Source: an uncultured Lachnospiraceae bacterium
Lineage (GTDB): Bacteria > Bacillota > Clostridia > Lachnospirales > Lachnospiraceae
Direction of reading: 5' to 3'
DNA: 5,644 nt
NCBI GenBank assembly: GCA_946409475.1
Contig: CAMJWQ010000235.1
Coordinates: 1-5,644, forward strand
Position 1 is the first letter of the stretch. Each line of letters starts with the position of its first letter. A program made the position numbers and the translations under genes. Positions 1-5,644 of the stretch are shown in pieces. The notes beneath the pieces were generated by a model. It was not told the origin of the DNA. It saw only the letters and a program-made list of their open reading frames with translations, and searched no databases.

Positions 1-1093
1 GGTTAAAGGTCAGGATATTTAAAAACAATTCCTCATTATTTAATGCCAGAGAGAAGGGCAGCTCCTCCAGTTTAAAATAGTAATCCTTCTTACGCCTCAT
101 ATCTTCATAATCCTGGGCATATAAAAATCCGGGCTTTTTCAATAAGGGATAATCAAAAGCACAGCCCGAATAATCCGTTATGATCATATCGCAGGCAACC
201 AGCAGATCCTGCATATTATCGTAACGGCTTGCATTTTTAATGCGGTCATTGTAAGTAAAAATATCATCCTTATATGCCACATTGGGATGCAGGCGAATTA
301 ATAAGACAAATTCACTTTGAAAACGTTCCTTTAAGGCCTTAAGGCACCTTTCGCCGTCCAGGGCATAGATATCGGTGCTTCTGTCGTCTCTGTAGGTAGG
401 GGCATACATAATAAGCTTCCTGTTATCAGGAATTTGAAAAATATCACGGATCCTGCTGCGTATGGGAGCAGGGTCTTTAAAATAAACATCATTTTTCGGT
501 ATACCCTTTTCCAATATAGGACCGTTATACCAAAAGGAGCTATGATATAATGCGGAACACCAGCGGCAGCAGGATAAAAATAAGTCAATCTGTGTGGAAT
601 CATACCTTGCGTAATCCGTATATTCCTTTGACAATGCCTGTATGGCATCTCCCTCCACTTTTTTTAAGCCCGGGCCTCCATGCCAGGTCTGGATATAGAC
701 CTGTCCCTTCCGCTTTCTGAAAAAGTATAATTTTCTGGTATTATCAATCCAAAATCCCGCTGTTGCCATGTGAAATACAAAAAGAAGGGTATCGGGCTTA
801 ACGGTACGAATGCTTTCGGGATAAACGGCAGCCGGGCTTCCGGATACCCAAATATAGGAATAGGGCAGCTTTCGGGTTAAAAATTCCAGGGCAATAAATC
901 TGGGATTATCCCCAAAGCCTCCCCCGTTAAAATTACTGAAAATAATTTTTTTTCTGTTTATGGGAAACATACGAAAGATAAACCAGCAGCTCCGGAGTAT
1001 TATTTGATGAAGGCGTTGATAAGCCTTTAATAAAACAGGCAGATTCTTATTTATAAACGGAATTTTTTTAATACTTTCTTTGGGAGAGGACAT
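1..1093 (-). CDS. CDP-glycerol glycerophosphotransferase family protein (TagB/TagF-like), C-terminus cut by window edge
   Basis: Reading leftward from ATG at 1093, 364 codons stay open to the edge, so only the last few dozen residues of a roughly 400-residue protein are probably missing. The start is supported by AAAGGAG at 1099-1105, five bases upstream. Motifs of the Glyphos_transf family appear in order: TWHGG (136-140), YAPTYR (230-235), RLHP (267-270) and ITDYSG (305-310), then DYYFKLEELPF (337-347), which resembles the usual C-terminal part. H138 and H269 correspond to the two motif histidines important in studied TagF enzymes. Such enzymes are peripheral to the inner face of the membrane and transfer glycerol phosphate, or a related polyol phosphate, from a CDP-activated donor to a lipid-linked acceptor in teichoic acid or capsule synthesis. 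The sequence does not tell primase from polymerase or fix the polyol. The gene is divergent from the acyltransferase gene, so the two could serve one surface polymer. Confidence 0.9.
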   Translation of the reverse strand, partial: MSSPKESIKKIPFINKNLPVLLKAYQRLHQIILRSCWFIFRMFPINRKKIIFSNFNGGGFGDNPRFIALEFLTRKLPYSYIWVSGSPAAVYPESIRTVKPDTLLFVFHMATAGFWIDNTRKLYFFRKRKGQVYIQTWHGGPGLKKVEGDAIQALSKEYTDYARYDSTQIDLFLSCCRWCSALYHSSFWYNGPILEKGIPKNDVYFKDPAPIRSRIRDIFQIPDNRKLIMYAPTYRDDRSTDIYALDGERCLKALKERFQSEFVLLIRLHPNVAYKDDIFTYNDRIKNASRYDNMQDLLVACDMIITDYSGCAFDYPLLKKPGFLYAQDYEDMRRKKDYYFKLEELPFSLALNNEELFLNILTFN

Positions 1094-1159
1094 AAGTGCT
1101 CCTTTATGTGATGAAAGTAAATCACCATACAATAAATATTTTTAATGAAATTATATGTA

Positions 1160-1168
1160 AGTATAGCA
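1160..1168 (-). promoter_or_regulatory. Extended -10 promoter for the glycerophosphotransferase gene
   Basis: On the minus strand the sequence reads TGCTATACT, an extended -10 (TGN followed by TATACT, five of six bases of TATAAT). No good -35 stands 16-18 bases upstream; TGGTTT is the nearest candidate, which fits an extended -10 promoter. The leader to the ATG at 1093 would be about 60 bases. This is motif-based only. Confidence 0.5.
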
Positions 1169-1195
1169 TATCGGATTAGGAAAAACCACCTATTT

Positions 1196-1239
1196 GTTAC
1201 CGGCTGTTTGTTGCCAGCCGAACTTCGGGCTTCGAGTTC
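1196..1239. repeat. Two adjacent hairpins in the intergenic region
   Basis: Two dyads lie side by side. The first pairs CGGCTG (1201-1206) with CAGCCG (1215-1220) around an 8-base loop, with GTT/AAC (1196-1198, 1221-1223) pairing outside a two-base bulge. The second pairs GAACT (1220-1224) with AGTTC (1235-1239) and has an inner CG/CG pair next to one bulged base. The elements share one or a few bases, so they may be alternative or stacked folds. They are GC-rich within AT-rich DNA and lie just upstream of the leftward -10. No T run follows on either strand, so an intrinsic terminator is unlikely. They could be an operator, a structured RNA, or a copy of a dispersed repeat. Confidence 0.5.
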
Positions 1240-1301
1240 TAATTCGTATTCTATAAAAAAACGGCAATACATCCGTAGTTATCTGTAAATAGTCTCATTA
1301 T

Positions 1302-1320
1302 AAGGCGCAGGAAGGCGCAG
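1302..1320 (+). repeat. Direct repeat AAGGCGCAG x2, period 10
   Basis: AAGGCGCAG occurs at 1302-1310 and again at 1312-1320, one helical turn apart, 16 bases upstream of the -35 of the acyltransferase promoter. The spacing on one face of the helix and the position suit an activator site, but no known regulator motif is recognised. Confidence 0.6.
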
Positions 1321-1336
1321 AAAAATTATAACATGA

Positions 1337-1365
1337 TTGAAAATTTATATATTCCATGATAGGAT
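1337..1365 (+). promoter_or_regulatory. Promoter of the acyltransferase gene
   Basis: TTGAAA (1337-1342) and TAGGAT (1360-1365) are separated by 17 bases, and TG at 1357-1358 makes the -10 an extended one. Transcription would start near 1372, giving a leader of about 27 bases before the ATG at 1399. Confidence 0.6.
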
Positions 1366-1398
1366 AACTTATCAGTATTGATAGTTTGGAGCAGGACA

Positions 1399-2421
1399 AT
1401 GAAGAAAAGAAATGAGGCAATTGATGCCGTAAAGGGGTTTGCCATTCTTATCGTTATGCTGGGACATGTGTTGGTCTTAAACGATTTGGAGGACCCTTAT
1501 TTATATAATATGATAAAGGTTTTGCAAATGCCGTTGTTTATGTGTGTCAGTGGGTATACCAACGGTCTCGGTAAAAAAATAGTAACATTACAGGATTTTA
1601 CCGCTAAAATCGCGAGGCGGGCTGTCTCCTTACTGCTTCCCTTTTTTTCATGGATTGTTTTGCTTCACATAACGGATATTCCGGGTGCTGTTGTGAGGAC
1701 CCTGTTTCAACTGGAAAGAGGGCTGTGGTTCTTAATGACACTCTTTATATTGACCTGTATGGTGTCCATAGCGGAATTTGCAAAATATCATGATGATCAA
1801 TGGGGTATTAAAAAGGCAGAGCTGGTTTTTGCCGGAGTATTTGGTTTACAGTGTCTTTTACTGTTATTTTACTATCTTAAGGGATTTACCTTTTTAAGTC
1901 CCGGATTAACGGTTTATTATCTTCCTTTTTATTTTTTCGGCTATCTGACAGCCGGCCATAAATTACCTGTCTTTTATCCGGAGAAAGAGAATAAAGGGGA
2001 ACAGGTACTATGGAAATTTCTATATATCCTTAGCGGTACGGGATTTGTGGTTATGATTATTACTCATGATTTTTTATTGGTGGAAACCAGGAGCAGTCTG
2101 CTGCTTCAGATGCTTACGGCAGGCCTGGGCTGCATTTTCTTTTCCGGGGTATTTCTCTGCATGAGAGACAACAAGGTGAGGAGAATTCTAAGCTTTCTGG
2201 GCAAATATACTTTGGAGATATATGTATTGCATTTTCATTTTGCGACCCTTCTCAATTCTAATAAAGAAACCGGTACATTATACAGTGTGAACGGTATCTT
2301 ATTTGTTTTGGCAGCCTTTGCCCTTATGAGTGTGATAACCGGCCTGTTGATTTTTATTATTAAAAGGGTTAAAATTTTAGATTTGCTTTTATTTGGGAAA
2401 AAGCCGGGCGTTAGTATATAA
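1399..2421 (+). CDS. Acyltransferase-3 family membrane protein (probable surface glycan O-acyltransferase)
   Basis: This 340-residue polytopic protein has the hallmarks of acyltransferase family 3 (OafA/WecH type). It opens with an N-terminal block around D9 and LGH (21-23, H23), followed by MPLFMCVSGY (44-53), a basic pair before LLLPFFSW (R73-R74), GLWFLMTLF (108-116), YYLPFYFFGY (173-182), and near the C-terminus LGKYTLEIYVLH (267-278). About ten hydrophobic segments fill the length, and the size is usual for the family. Members move an acyl group, usually acetyl, across or at the membrane onto sugars of extracellular polymers; the acceptor here is unknown. ATG 1399 is preferred because GGAG (1388-1391) stands seven bases upstream. 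An in-frame TTG at 1378 would extend the protein by seven residues, but it lies almost at the predicted transcription start and has no ribosome site. The gene appears monocistronic, with a hairpin directly after its stop. Confidence 0.87.
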   Translation: MKKRNEAIDAVKGFAILIVMLGHVLVLNDLEDPYLYNMIKVLQMPLFMCVSGYTNGLGKKIVTLQDFTAKIARRAVSLLLPFFSWIVLLHITDIPGAVVRTLFQLERGLWFLMTLFILTCMVSIAEFAKYHDDQWGIKKAELVFAGVFGLQCLLLLFYYLKGFTFLSPGLTVYYLPFYFFGYLTAGHKLPVFYPEKENKGEQVLWKFLYILSGTGFVVMIITHDFLLVETRSSLLLQMLTAGLGCIFFSGVFLCMRDNKVRRILSFLGKYTLEIYVLHFHFATLLNSNKETGTLYSVNGILFVLAAFALMSVITGLLIFIIKRVKILDLLLFGKKPGVSI

Positions 2422-2423
2422 TA

Positions 2424-2458
2424 AAGGTCAATATTACAATGTAAGTAATATCGACCTT
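2424..2458. terminator. Hairpin between convergent genes, probable bidirectional terminator
   Basis: A 13-base left arm (2424-2436) pairs with 2446-2458 with one A-C mismatch, and one more C-G pair (2437, 2445) closes the loop. It starts three bases after the acyltransferase stop and lies 23 bases beyond the CBS gene stop on the other strand. The flank is T-rich on the minus side (TTTATTATATA) but lacks a clean T run on the plus side, so termination is likely but not certain. Confidence 0.6.
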
Positions 2459-2481
2459 ATATGAAAGGATGTTATTTTCGG

Positions 2482-2910
2482 TTAAAAAATACTGTCGTTG
2501 CTTTTGGATATATTTTTTAATGCTTCTTCGGCATTATCCGACAGATTCGGCTGAAGGGAGATGTCGCCTAAAGCCACCATTCCCACTATTGTATTATTGT
2601 CTACGATGGGTAATCTTCTAATTTGCTTTTCACTCATTATTTTTGCCGCTTCATGCACATTCATTTCAGGAGATCCGACTACAGGCTGCATGGTCATAAT
2701 ATCACCGACCTTTTTCTGATTCGCATTGGTACCTTCTGCAACACCTCTTAGTGTAATGTCTCTGTCTGTTATGATACCCATCACTTTTTCATTTCTGCAT
2801 ACAGGTAAGGAGCCTATATTGTATTCCCGCATTAATTTTGCAGCTTTTTCCAGGGAATCATCCACACTGACACTAACCACATCGTCCGACATAATATCTC
2901 TTACTAACAT
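2482..2910 (-). CDS. Two-CBS-domain protein
   Basis: The 142-residue protein is almost entirely a pair of CBS domains, at about residues 4-60 and 68-124. They show the usual repeated pattern of DIM near each domain start (5-7 and 70-72), a hydrophobic core ending in GSLPV or RRLPIVD, and the closing motifs GIITDRDI (45-52) and MVALGDIS (111-118). Such tandem pairs form one Bateman module that binds adenosine nucleotides and acts as a cytoplasmic sensor; with no attached effector domain, the partner cannot be named. The start at 2910 is chosen because a near-perfect GGAGGTGA (2916-2923 in plus coordinates) lies just upstream. An ATG ten codons further upstream (2940) would place that site inside the coding region. 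No convincing promoter was found in 2941-3021, and the gene is divergent from the sortase-substrate block. Confidence 0.88.
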   Translation of the reverse strand: MLVRDIMSDDVVSVSVDDSLEKAAKLMREYNIGSLPVCRNEKVMGIITDRDITLRGVAEGTNANQKKVGDIMTMQPVVGSPEMNVHEAAKIMSEKQIRRLPIVDNNTIVGMVALGDISLQPNLSDNAEEALKNISKSNDSIF

Positions 2911-3021
2911 ATTTATCACCTCCAAAAATAGAATGTCCATTTTAAACGTTTTTCATTACTTAAAATTAATGTTAATAACTGAATTGTTTCCAATAAAATA
3001 CAAAAAATTCCATAACCTGGA

Positions 3022-3050
3022 TTGACAAATTACGACAAATGAGGTAATAT
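3022..3050 (+). promoter_or_regulatory. Strong sigma-A type promoter of the sortase-substrate operon
   Basis: A perfect TTGACA (3022-3027), a 17-base spacer and TAATAT (3045-3050, five of six) form a near-consensus housekeeping promoter. Transcription would start near 3057, giving a leader of about 20 bases that contains little but the ribosome site. This suggests high, largely constitutive expression of the first gene. Confidence 0.85.
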
Positions 3051-3077
3051 TTTATCAAAATGTGAGGAGAATAGGAT

Positions 3078-3695
3078 ATGAGACTAAAAAAAGCATTAGT
3101 AGTATCAGCAGCAGTAGCAACATTTTTATTCAGTACATTAGGTGCGTACGCCGCAACAGGCGTTTCGGCAGAGGAACAGAGAATTCTTGACAGATTAAGT
3201 GCCGGTGTTTCGCTGAACGGAACGGTAGTGCAGGTTCCGGCGGAATACTATAATATGGCCGTAACGGAATTAACCAATAATGCCGTTGATCTGACAACGG
3301 ATAAGGTCGATTCCATCATTGGAAATATTGATGCGGCAGAAGCTGAAATCGCAACAGATTCCAGTATTACATCATTAGCCGATCTTAAAACCTCGGACAA
3401 ATTAAATACGATTATCTCTTATGCGAATACGGCGGCAAATACGGCAAATCCTAACCTGACAAGTGTTGTGGATGCTTCGGGCAATGTTTCCATCGTAGAC
3501 AAATCTGTGGGAACAGGCAGCAGTGCGACAGCTTCTTCCGCAGGAACGGTAGCAGAAAGCGGATCCATTATCAAGCAGACAGGCTTTGACCTGACACAAT
3601 CCGTAATCGTTATGTTATCTTTGGGTACAATAATGACAGCATGTGTTTTTGCAGCAAATAAGAAAAAATTATTTGTATCTGATGCTGAAATTTAA
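3078..3695 (+). CDS. Small secreted protein with C-terminal sortase sorting signal (IKQTG)
   Basis: The 205-residue product has a signal peptide (MRLKK, a hydrophobic stretch to about 22, probable cleavage after AYA at 23-25). A mature domain of about 115 residues follows, rich in Ala, Thr, Asp and Asn and probably mostly helical. Next come a Ser/Gly/Thr linker (about 145-163), the motif IKQTG (165-169), a hydrophobic segment (174-193) and KKK (195-197). The order of motif, membrane helix and positive tail is that of a cell-wall sorting signal, though the motif lacks the Leu-Pro of LPXTG. The adjacent sortase most likely cleaves between T168 and G169 and links the protein to the wall or to another protein. 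No cysteine occurs in the mature part and no catalytic motif is visible. The function of the exposed domain is unknown; spacer, adhesin or pilin-like roles are open. AGGAG (3065-3069), eight bases upstream, fixes the start. Confidence 0.85.
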   Translation: MRLKKALVVSAAVATFLFSTLGAYAATGVSAEEQRILDRLSAGVSLNGTVVQVPAEYYNMAVTELTNNAVDLTTDKVDSIIGNIDAAEAEIATDSSITSLADLKTSDKLNTIISYANTAANTANPNLTSVVDASGNVSIVDKSVGTGSSATASSAGTVAESGSIIKQTGFDLTQSVIVMLSLGTIMTACVFAANKKKLFVSDAEI

Positions 3696-4377
3696 AAAAA
3701 ATAATTTTATTAAAATAATAAAATCAGAATTAATGGCATATTTGTATATGCCATTAATTTTTGCAGTTTGTGGGTATATGATCTGTTTTCTTTTATTAAC
3801 TCCCGTTCTTGATATGCTGCAGGCAATGGGAGGGATGATGATTGCGGATGAAATACCGGATTTTAATCAAAGCTTAAATTCTATTTATGATCCCGAAGCA
3901 GCCGAAAAAAACAGAGAAGAAGCAGTATCCATAAAAGATATCACCATACCTGCCTATGGAACCCTGTATGCCCATATATCCTGTGAAAAGATCGGCCTGG
4001 ATGCGCCGGTCTACTGGGGGGATAATAATGAAATATTAAAAGCGGGGGTCGGACAGTATATTGGGAGCTTTATGCCCGGTTTTGAGAAGACCATTTTATT
4101 ATCGGGGCATAATACCACTGATTTTAAATGCCTTCAAAATATTGAGCTGGGTGATATTATTACCGTTACCACAAATTACGGAATATATGAATATGAAGTG
4201 GAAGACATACAGGTAATTCATATGGATACGGCAGAAGCAGAAATCGGTGATATTTTAGGGCAGGATAAGGAGCAGTTAATTACCTATACCTGCTATCCCT
4301 TTGAAAAAATGGTGGGAAGAAAGGTAGACCGCTATTTTATTTTTTCTAAAAAACTGTCCGGGCCGGTCGTAGAATAG
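3682..4377 (+). CDS. Sortase, class D-like transpeptidase
   Basis: The 231-residue protein has a basic N-terminus (about 1-14), one membrane helix (about 19-42), a linker, and a sortase domain from about residue 87. Catalytic residues are visible: H143 in LSGHNTT, C204 in TYTCYPF, and R217 in DRYFIF, the position of the conserved Arg. TCYPF followed by a short link to the Arg strand resembles class D sortases more than A or B; this class call is tentative. The enzyme cleaves sorting signals outside the membrane through a Cys acyl-enzyme and joins the substrate to an amino nucleophile. The only evident substrate is the gene before it, which it overlaps by 14 bases. No Shine-Dalgarno precedes ATG 3682, which suggests translational coupling. 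ATG 3733 is also possible but lies inside a hairpin stem and would lose the basic N-terminus. A GTG at 3643 would deepen the overlap to 53 bases without a ribosome site. Confidence 0.9.
   Translation: MLKFKKNNFIKIIKSELMAYLYMPLIFAVCGYMICFLLLTPVLDMLQAMGGMMIADEIPDFNQSLNSIYDPEAAEKNREEAVSIKDITIPAYGTLYAHISCEKIGLDAPVYWGDNNEILKAGVGQYIGSFMPGFEKTILLSGHNTTDFKCLQNIELGDIITVTTNYGIYEYEVEDIQVIHMDTAEAEIGDILGQDKEQLITYTCYPFEKMVGRKVDRYFIFSKKLSGPVVE
3728..3762 (+). terminator. Terminator-like hairpin inside the 5' end of the sortase gene
   Basis: A perfect 14-bp inverted repeat (AATTAATGGCATAT at 3728-3741, its complement at 3746-3759) encloses the loop TTGT and runs into five T residues (3758-3762). It begins 32 bases after the substrate stop codon, where a terminator would be expected, yet lies within sortase codons. 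Only three of 14 pairs are G-C and the T run is short, so any termination would be partial. It also covers the alternative ATG at 3733. Confidence 0.5.
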
Positions 4378-4381
4378 GAGG
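4376..4381 (+). promoter_or_regulatory. Ribosome binding site with unusually long spacing
   Basis: AGGAGG overlaps the TAG stop of the sortase gene and stands 15 bases before ATG 4397, roughly twice the usual spacing. No ATG, GTG or TTG lies between, and the next in-frame ATG (4448) has no ribosome site, so 4397 is still the best start. The spacing may lower translation. Confidence 0.6.
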
Positions 4382-4396
4382 CGGGAAATAAACATA

Positions 4397-5269
4397 ATGG
4401 AAGAAAAGATACAAAAAAACAGATTACGCTTTATAATCAGCAGTATAATGGGCATGTTTCTTACATTGTTCTTAACGGCATTTGTATTATTACCTGTTGC
4501 CAAATATGCATTATTTTCAGAGAATGCCATAGAAAAAAGCATTGAAAAAGCGGATTACGGTAATTTTGTTATGGAAAGCTTTATGAAGAATGCGGAGGCA
4601 TTGACGCTGTCCACAGGAATTCCCTTTGAGATTTTTGATAATGTAATCAGTGTGGAGGCCGTTAACAAGGATGTACAACGGTTTATTGACAGTAGCATAA
4701 GGGAAGAAAGCTTTGAGCCGGACACGAAGGAATGGGAAAATACATTAGAGAATCATATCCTGTCCTTTCTTGATTCGGAGGAGTATGCGATTACGGAAGA
4801 GGAAGAAAAAAGCATTCAAGATTATATTGCCTCTATCAGGGAAGAATATAGTAAGAACATACAAATACCGTTGTTTACTTATTATATAATAGTAAAGAAT
4901 CATTATGATTCAATTTTCCCGTGGGTACTTTTTATCATTATTGCTGTTATGCTGGGGATAATTTTTTTTATTTTTAAAATCAACAGGGAAAGCTATAAAA
5001 AGGTCAGGTATGTTTCCTATAGTGTTTTGGGCTCTGGGATTATGATTATCATATTGCCTGCTTATTGTCTGGTTTCCGAATTATATAGGAAAGTCAATGT
5101 GACACCCGAATACTTTTACCAATTTGTTATGGAATTTCTAAAGGGTGTACTGCAGATATTTTTATATACGGGGTTGGCAATGATTTTCCTGGGTGTTATT
5201 ATTGTCTTTATTAATGAAACTGTGAGAATTAAAGGGAATAACAGGAACACGGAAGTGCTTGATCAATAA
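4397..5269 (+). CDS. Four-helix membrane protein of unknown function, sortase-linked
   Basis: I do not recognise this 290-residue protein. It has one membrane helix near the N-terminus (about 13-36), then an acidic, probably helical region of about 135 residues (38-173), then three closely spaced helices (about 174-195, 206-227, 247-272) and a short basic tail. With the basic residues at the very N-terminus and in the loop at 196-205 (KINRESYKK) inside, the acidic region would face outside. Candidate features of that region are GIPFEIFDNVIS (74-85) and the run EEEEK (134-138). There are no enzyme motifs, and cysteine is scarce (C224 in a helix). The gene starts 19 bases after the sortase and its ribosome site overlaps the sortase stop, so the two are surely co-transcribed. 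A role in presenting, assembling or sensing the anchored protein is inferred from position only. Confidence 0.8.
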   Translation: MEEKIQKNRLRFIISSIMGMFLTLFLTAFVLLPVAKYALFSENAIEKSIEKADYGNFVMESFMKNAEALTLSTGIPFEIFDNVISVEAVNKDVQRFIDSSIREESFEPDTKEWENTLENHILSFLDSEEYAITEEEEKSIQDYIASIREEYSKNIQIPLFTYYIIVKNHYDSIFPWVLFIIIAVMLGIIFFIFKINRESYKKVRYVSYSVLGSGIMIIILPAYCLVSELYRKVNVTPEYFYQFVMEFLKGVLQIFLYTGLAMIFLGVIIVFINETVRIKGNNRNTEVLDQ

Positions 5270-5332
5270 TTTATATTCCGAGTACATTACAGAACAAATA
5301 GATACTGCATGAGAGTATAAGGAGAAAATAGA

Positions 5333-5644
5333 ATGGAAAAAAGGCTCAAAAAAGAATCCGGGAGTAAAATGAATAAAGTAATTTTAGCAATAGAGGCATT
5401 TATAGCGAAATACAAAAAAATTTCTAAATATCATTACTATCCGTTGGTTTTCATAATGCTTTTATGTATTATATTCCGGATCATTTATTTTTCCCATTTG
5501 CAGCCTTATACAATCGGGGCAGATACAGACAGCTATGTGAATGCCATAGACAGCGTGCTCCAGGGAAAGGTCGACAGATTGAGACTCCCTCTGTATCCTT
5601 TATTTTTAGGTTTTATGCGAAGCTTATTTAATGAGGGTTATATG
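5333..5644 (+). CDS. Probable GT-C type membrane glycosyltransferase, N-terminus only
   Basis: 104 codons are open to the right edge. The fragment has a basic N-terminal tail (1-33), a first membrane helix (about 36-54), then an outside loop with IGADTDSY (61-68) followed by RLPLYPLFLGFM (84-95) entering the next hydrophobic segment. An acidic Asp-containing motif in the first outer loop followed by R-x-P-x-Y-P is typical of GT-C enzymes of the PMT/ArnT/glycosyltransferase-39 type. These use polyprenyl-phosphate sugars as donors outside the membrane; D64 or D66 would be the catalytic candidate. Donor and acceptor cannot be told from the fragment. AAGGAG (5319-5324), eight bases upstream, supports ATG 5333; an internal ATG at 5369 with a weaker GGGAG is a lesser alternative. 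The 63-base gap before it shows no terminator or clear promoter, so it may belong to the sortase operon. Confidence 0.7.
   Translation, partial: MEKRLKKESGSKMNKVILAIEAFIAKYKKISKYHYYPLVFIMLLCIIFRIIYFSHLQPYTIGADTDSYVNAIDSVLQGKVDRLRLPLYPLFLGFMRSLFNEGYM

Noticed and set aside
331..648. 105-codon open frame on the minus strand inside the glycerophosphotransferase gene
   Set aside because: It is an out-of-frame shadow; the true frame carries all the family motifs over the same bases.
1051..1272. 73-codon open frame on the minus strand across the intergenic region
   Set aside because: It has no ribosome site, overlaps the start of the glycerophosphotransferase gene in another frame, and consists mostly of intergenic hairpin and promoter sequence.
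1378..1398. TTG start seven codons upstream of the acyltransferase ATG
   Set aside because: It lies about six bases after the predicted transcription start and has no ribosome site, while ATG 1399 has GGAG at good spacing.
2941..2954. Possible catabolite-repression (cre-like) site around AAACGTTT upstream of the CBS gene
   Set aside because: The CG core and inner bases fit, but the outer TG and CA of the consensus are not present, and such partial matches are common in AT-rich DNA.
2941..3021. Promoter for the CBS-domain gene
   Set aside because: Several AT-rich hexamers could be paired (for example TTGGAA with ATTAAT), but none is better than chance in this composition.
2726..3025. 99-codon open frame on the plus strand
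   Set aside because: It is mostly antisense to the CBS-domain gene, has low-complexity content, and runs through the divergent promoter region.
3402..3599. 65-codon minus-strand frame rich in Cys and Arg opposite the substrate gene
   Set aside because: Its composition is the reverse complement of the Ala/Thr/Ser codons of the real gene, and no ribosome site is seen.
4276..4542. 88-codon minus-strand frame across the sortase-membrane protein junction
   Set aside because: It is antisense to two well-supported genes and has no initiation signal.

Overview
The window reads as chromosomal DNA of a low-GC Gram-positive bacterium, most likely a clostridium of the Lachnospiraceae type. This rests on AT-rich intergenic DNA, strong GGAGG-type ribosome sites, a textbook TTGACA-17-TAATAT promoter, a teichoic-acid-type polymerase and a sortase with its anchored substrate. 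The genus is inference. There is no RNA gene, insertion sequence or CRISPR array.

Layout. Positions 1-1093 hold, on the minus strand, most of a CDP-glycerol glycerophosphotransferase (TagB/TagF type) whose C-terminus lies beyond the left edge. A 305-base gap (1094-1398) contains a leftward extended -10, two adjacent hairpins, a 10-base-period direct repeat and a rightward promoter. An acyltransferase-3 family membrane protein (1399-2421, plus) follows, then a hairpin between converging genes, then a small two-CBS-domain protein (2482-2910, minus). From a shared divergent region a second rightward block begins: a small secreted protein with a C-terminal sorting signal (3078-3695), a sortase overlapping it by 14 bases (3682-4377), a four-helix membrane protein of unknown function (4397-5269), and the N-terminus of a probable GT-C glycosyltransferase (5333 to the right edge).

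How the genes fit together. Most genes point to the cell surface: polymer synthesis with glycerol phosphate, O-acylation of a surface glycan, covalent anchoring of a small protein, and a lipid-linked-sugar glycosyltransferase. The most notable unit is the substrate-sortase-membrane protein cluster. The substrate carries an IKQTG motif instead of classical LPXTG, the sortase has no ribosome site of its own, and a perfect 14-bp inverted repeat followed by a short T run sits inside the first codons of the sortase gene. Together these could set a high ratio of substrate to enzyme. The function of the anchored protein and of its membrane partner is not known to me.
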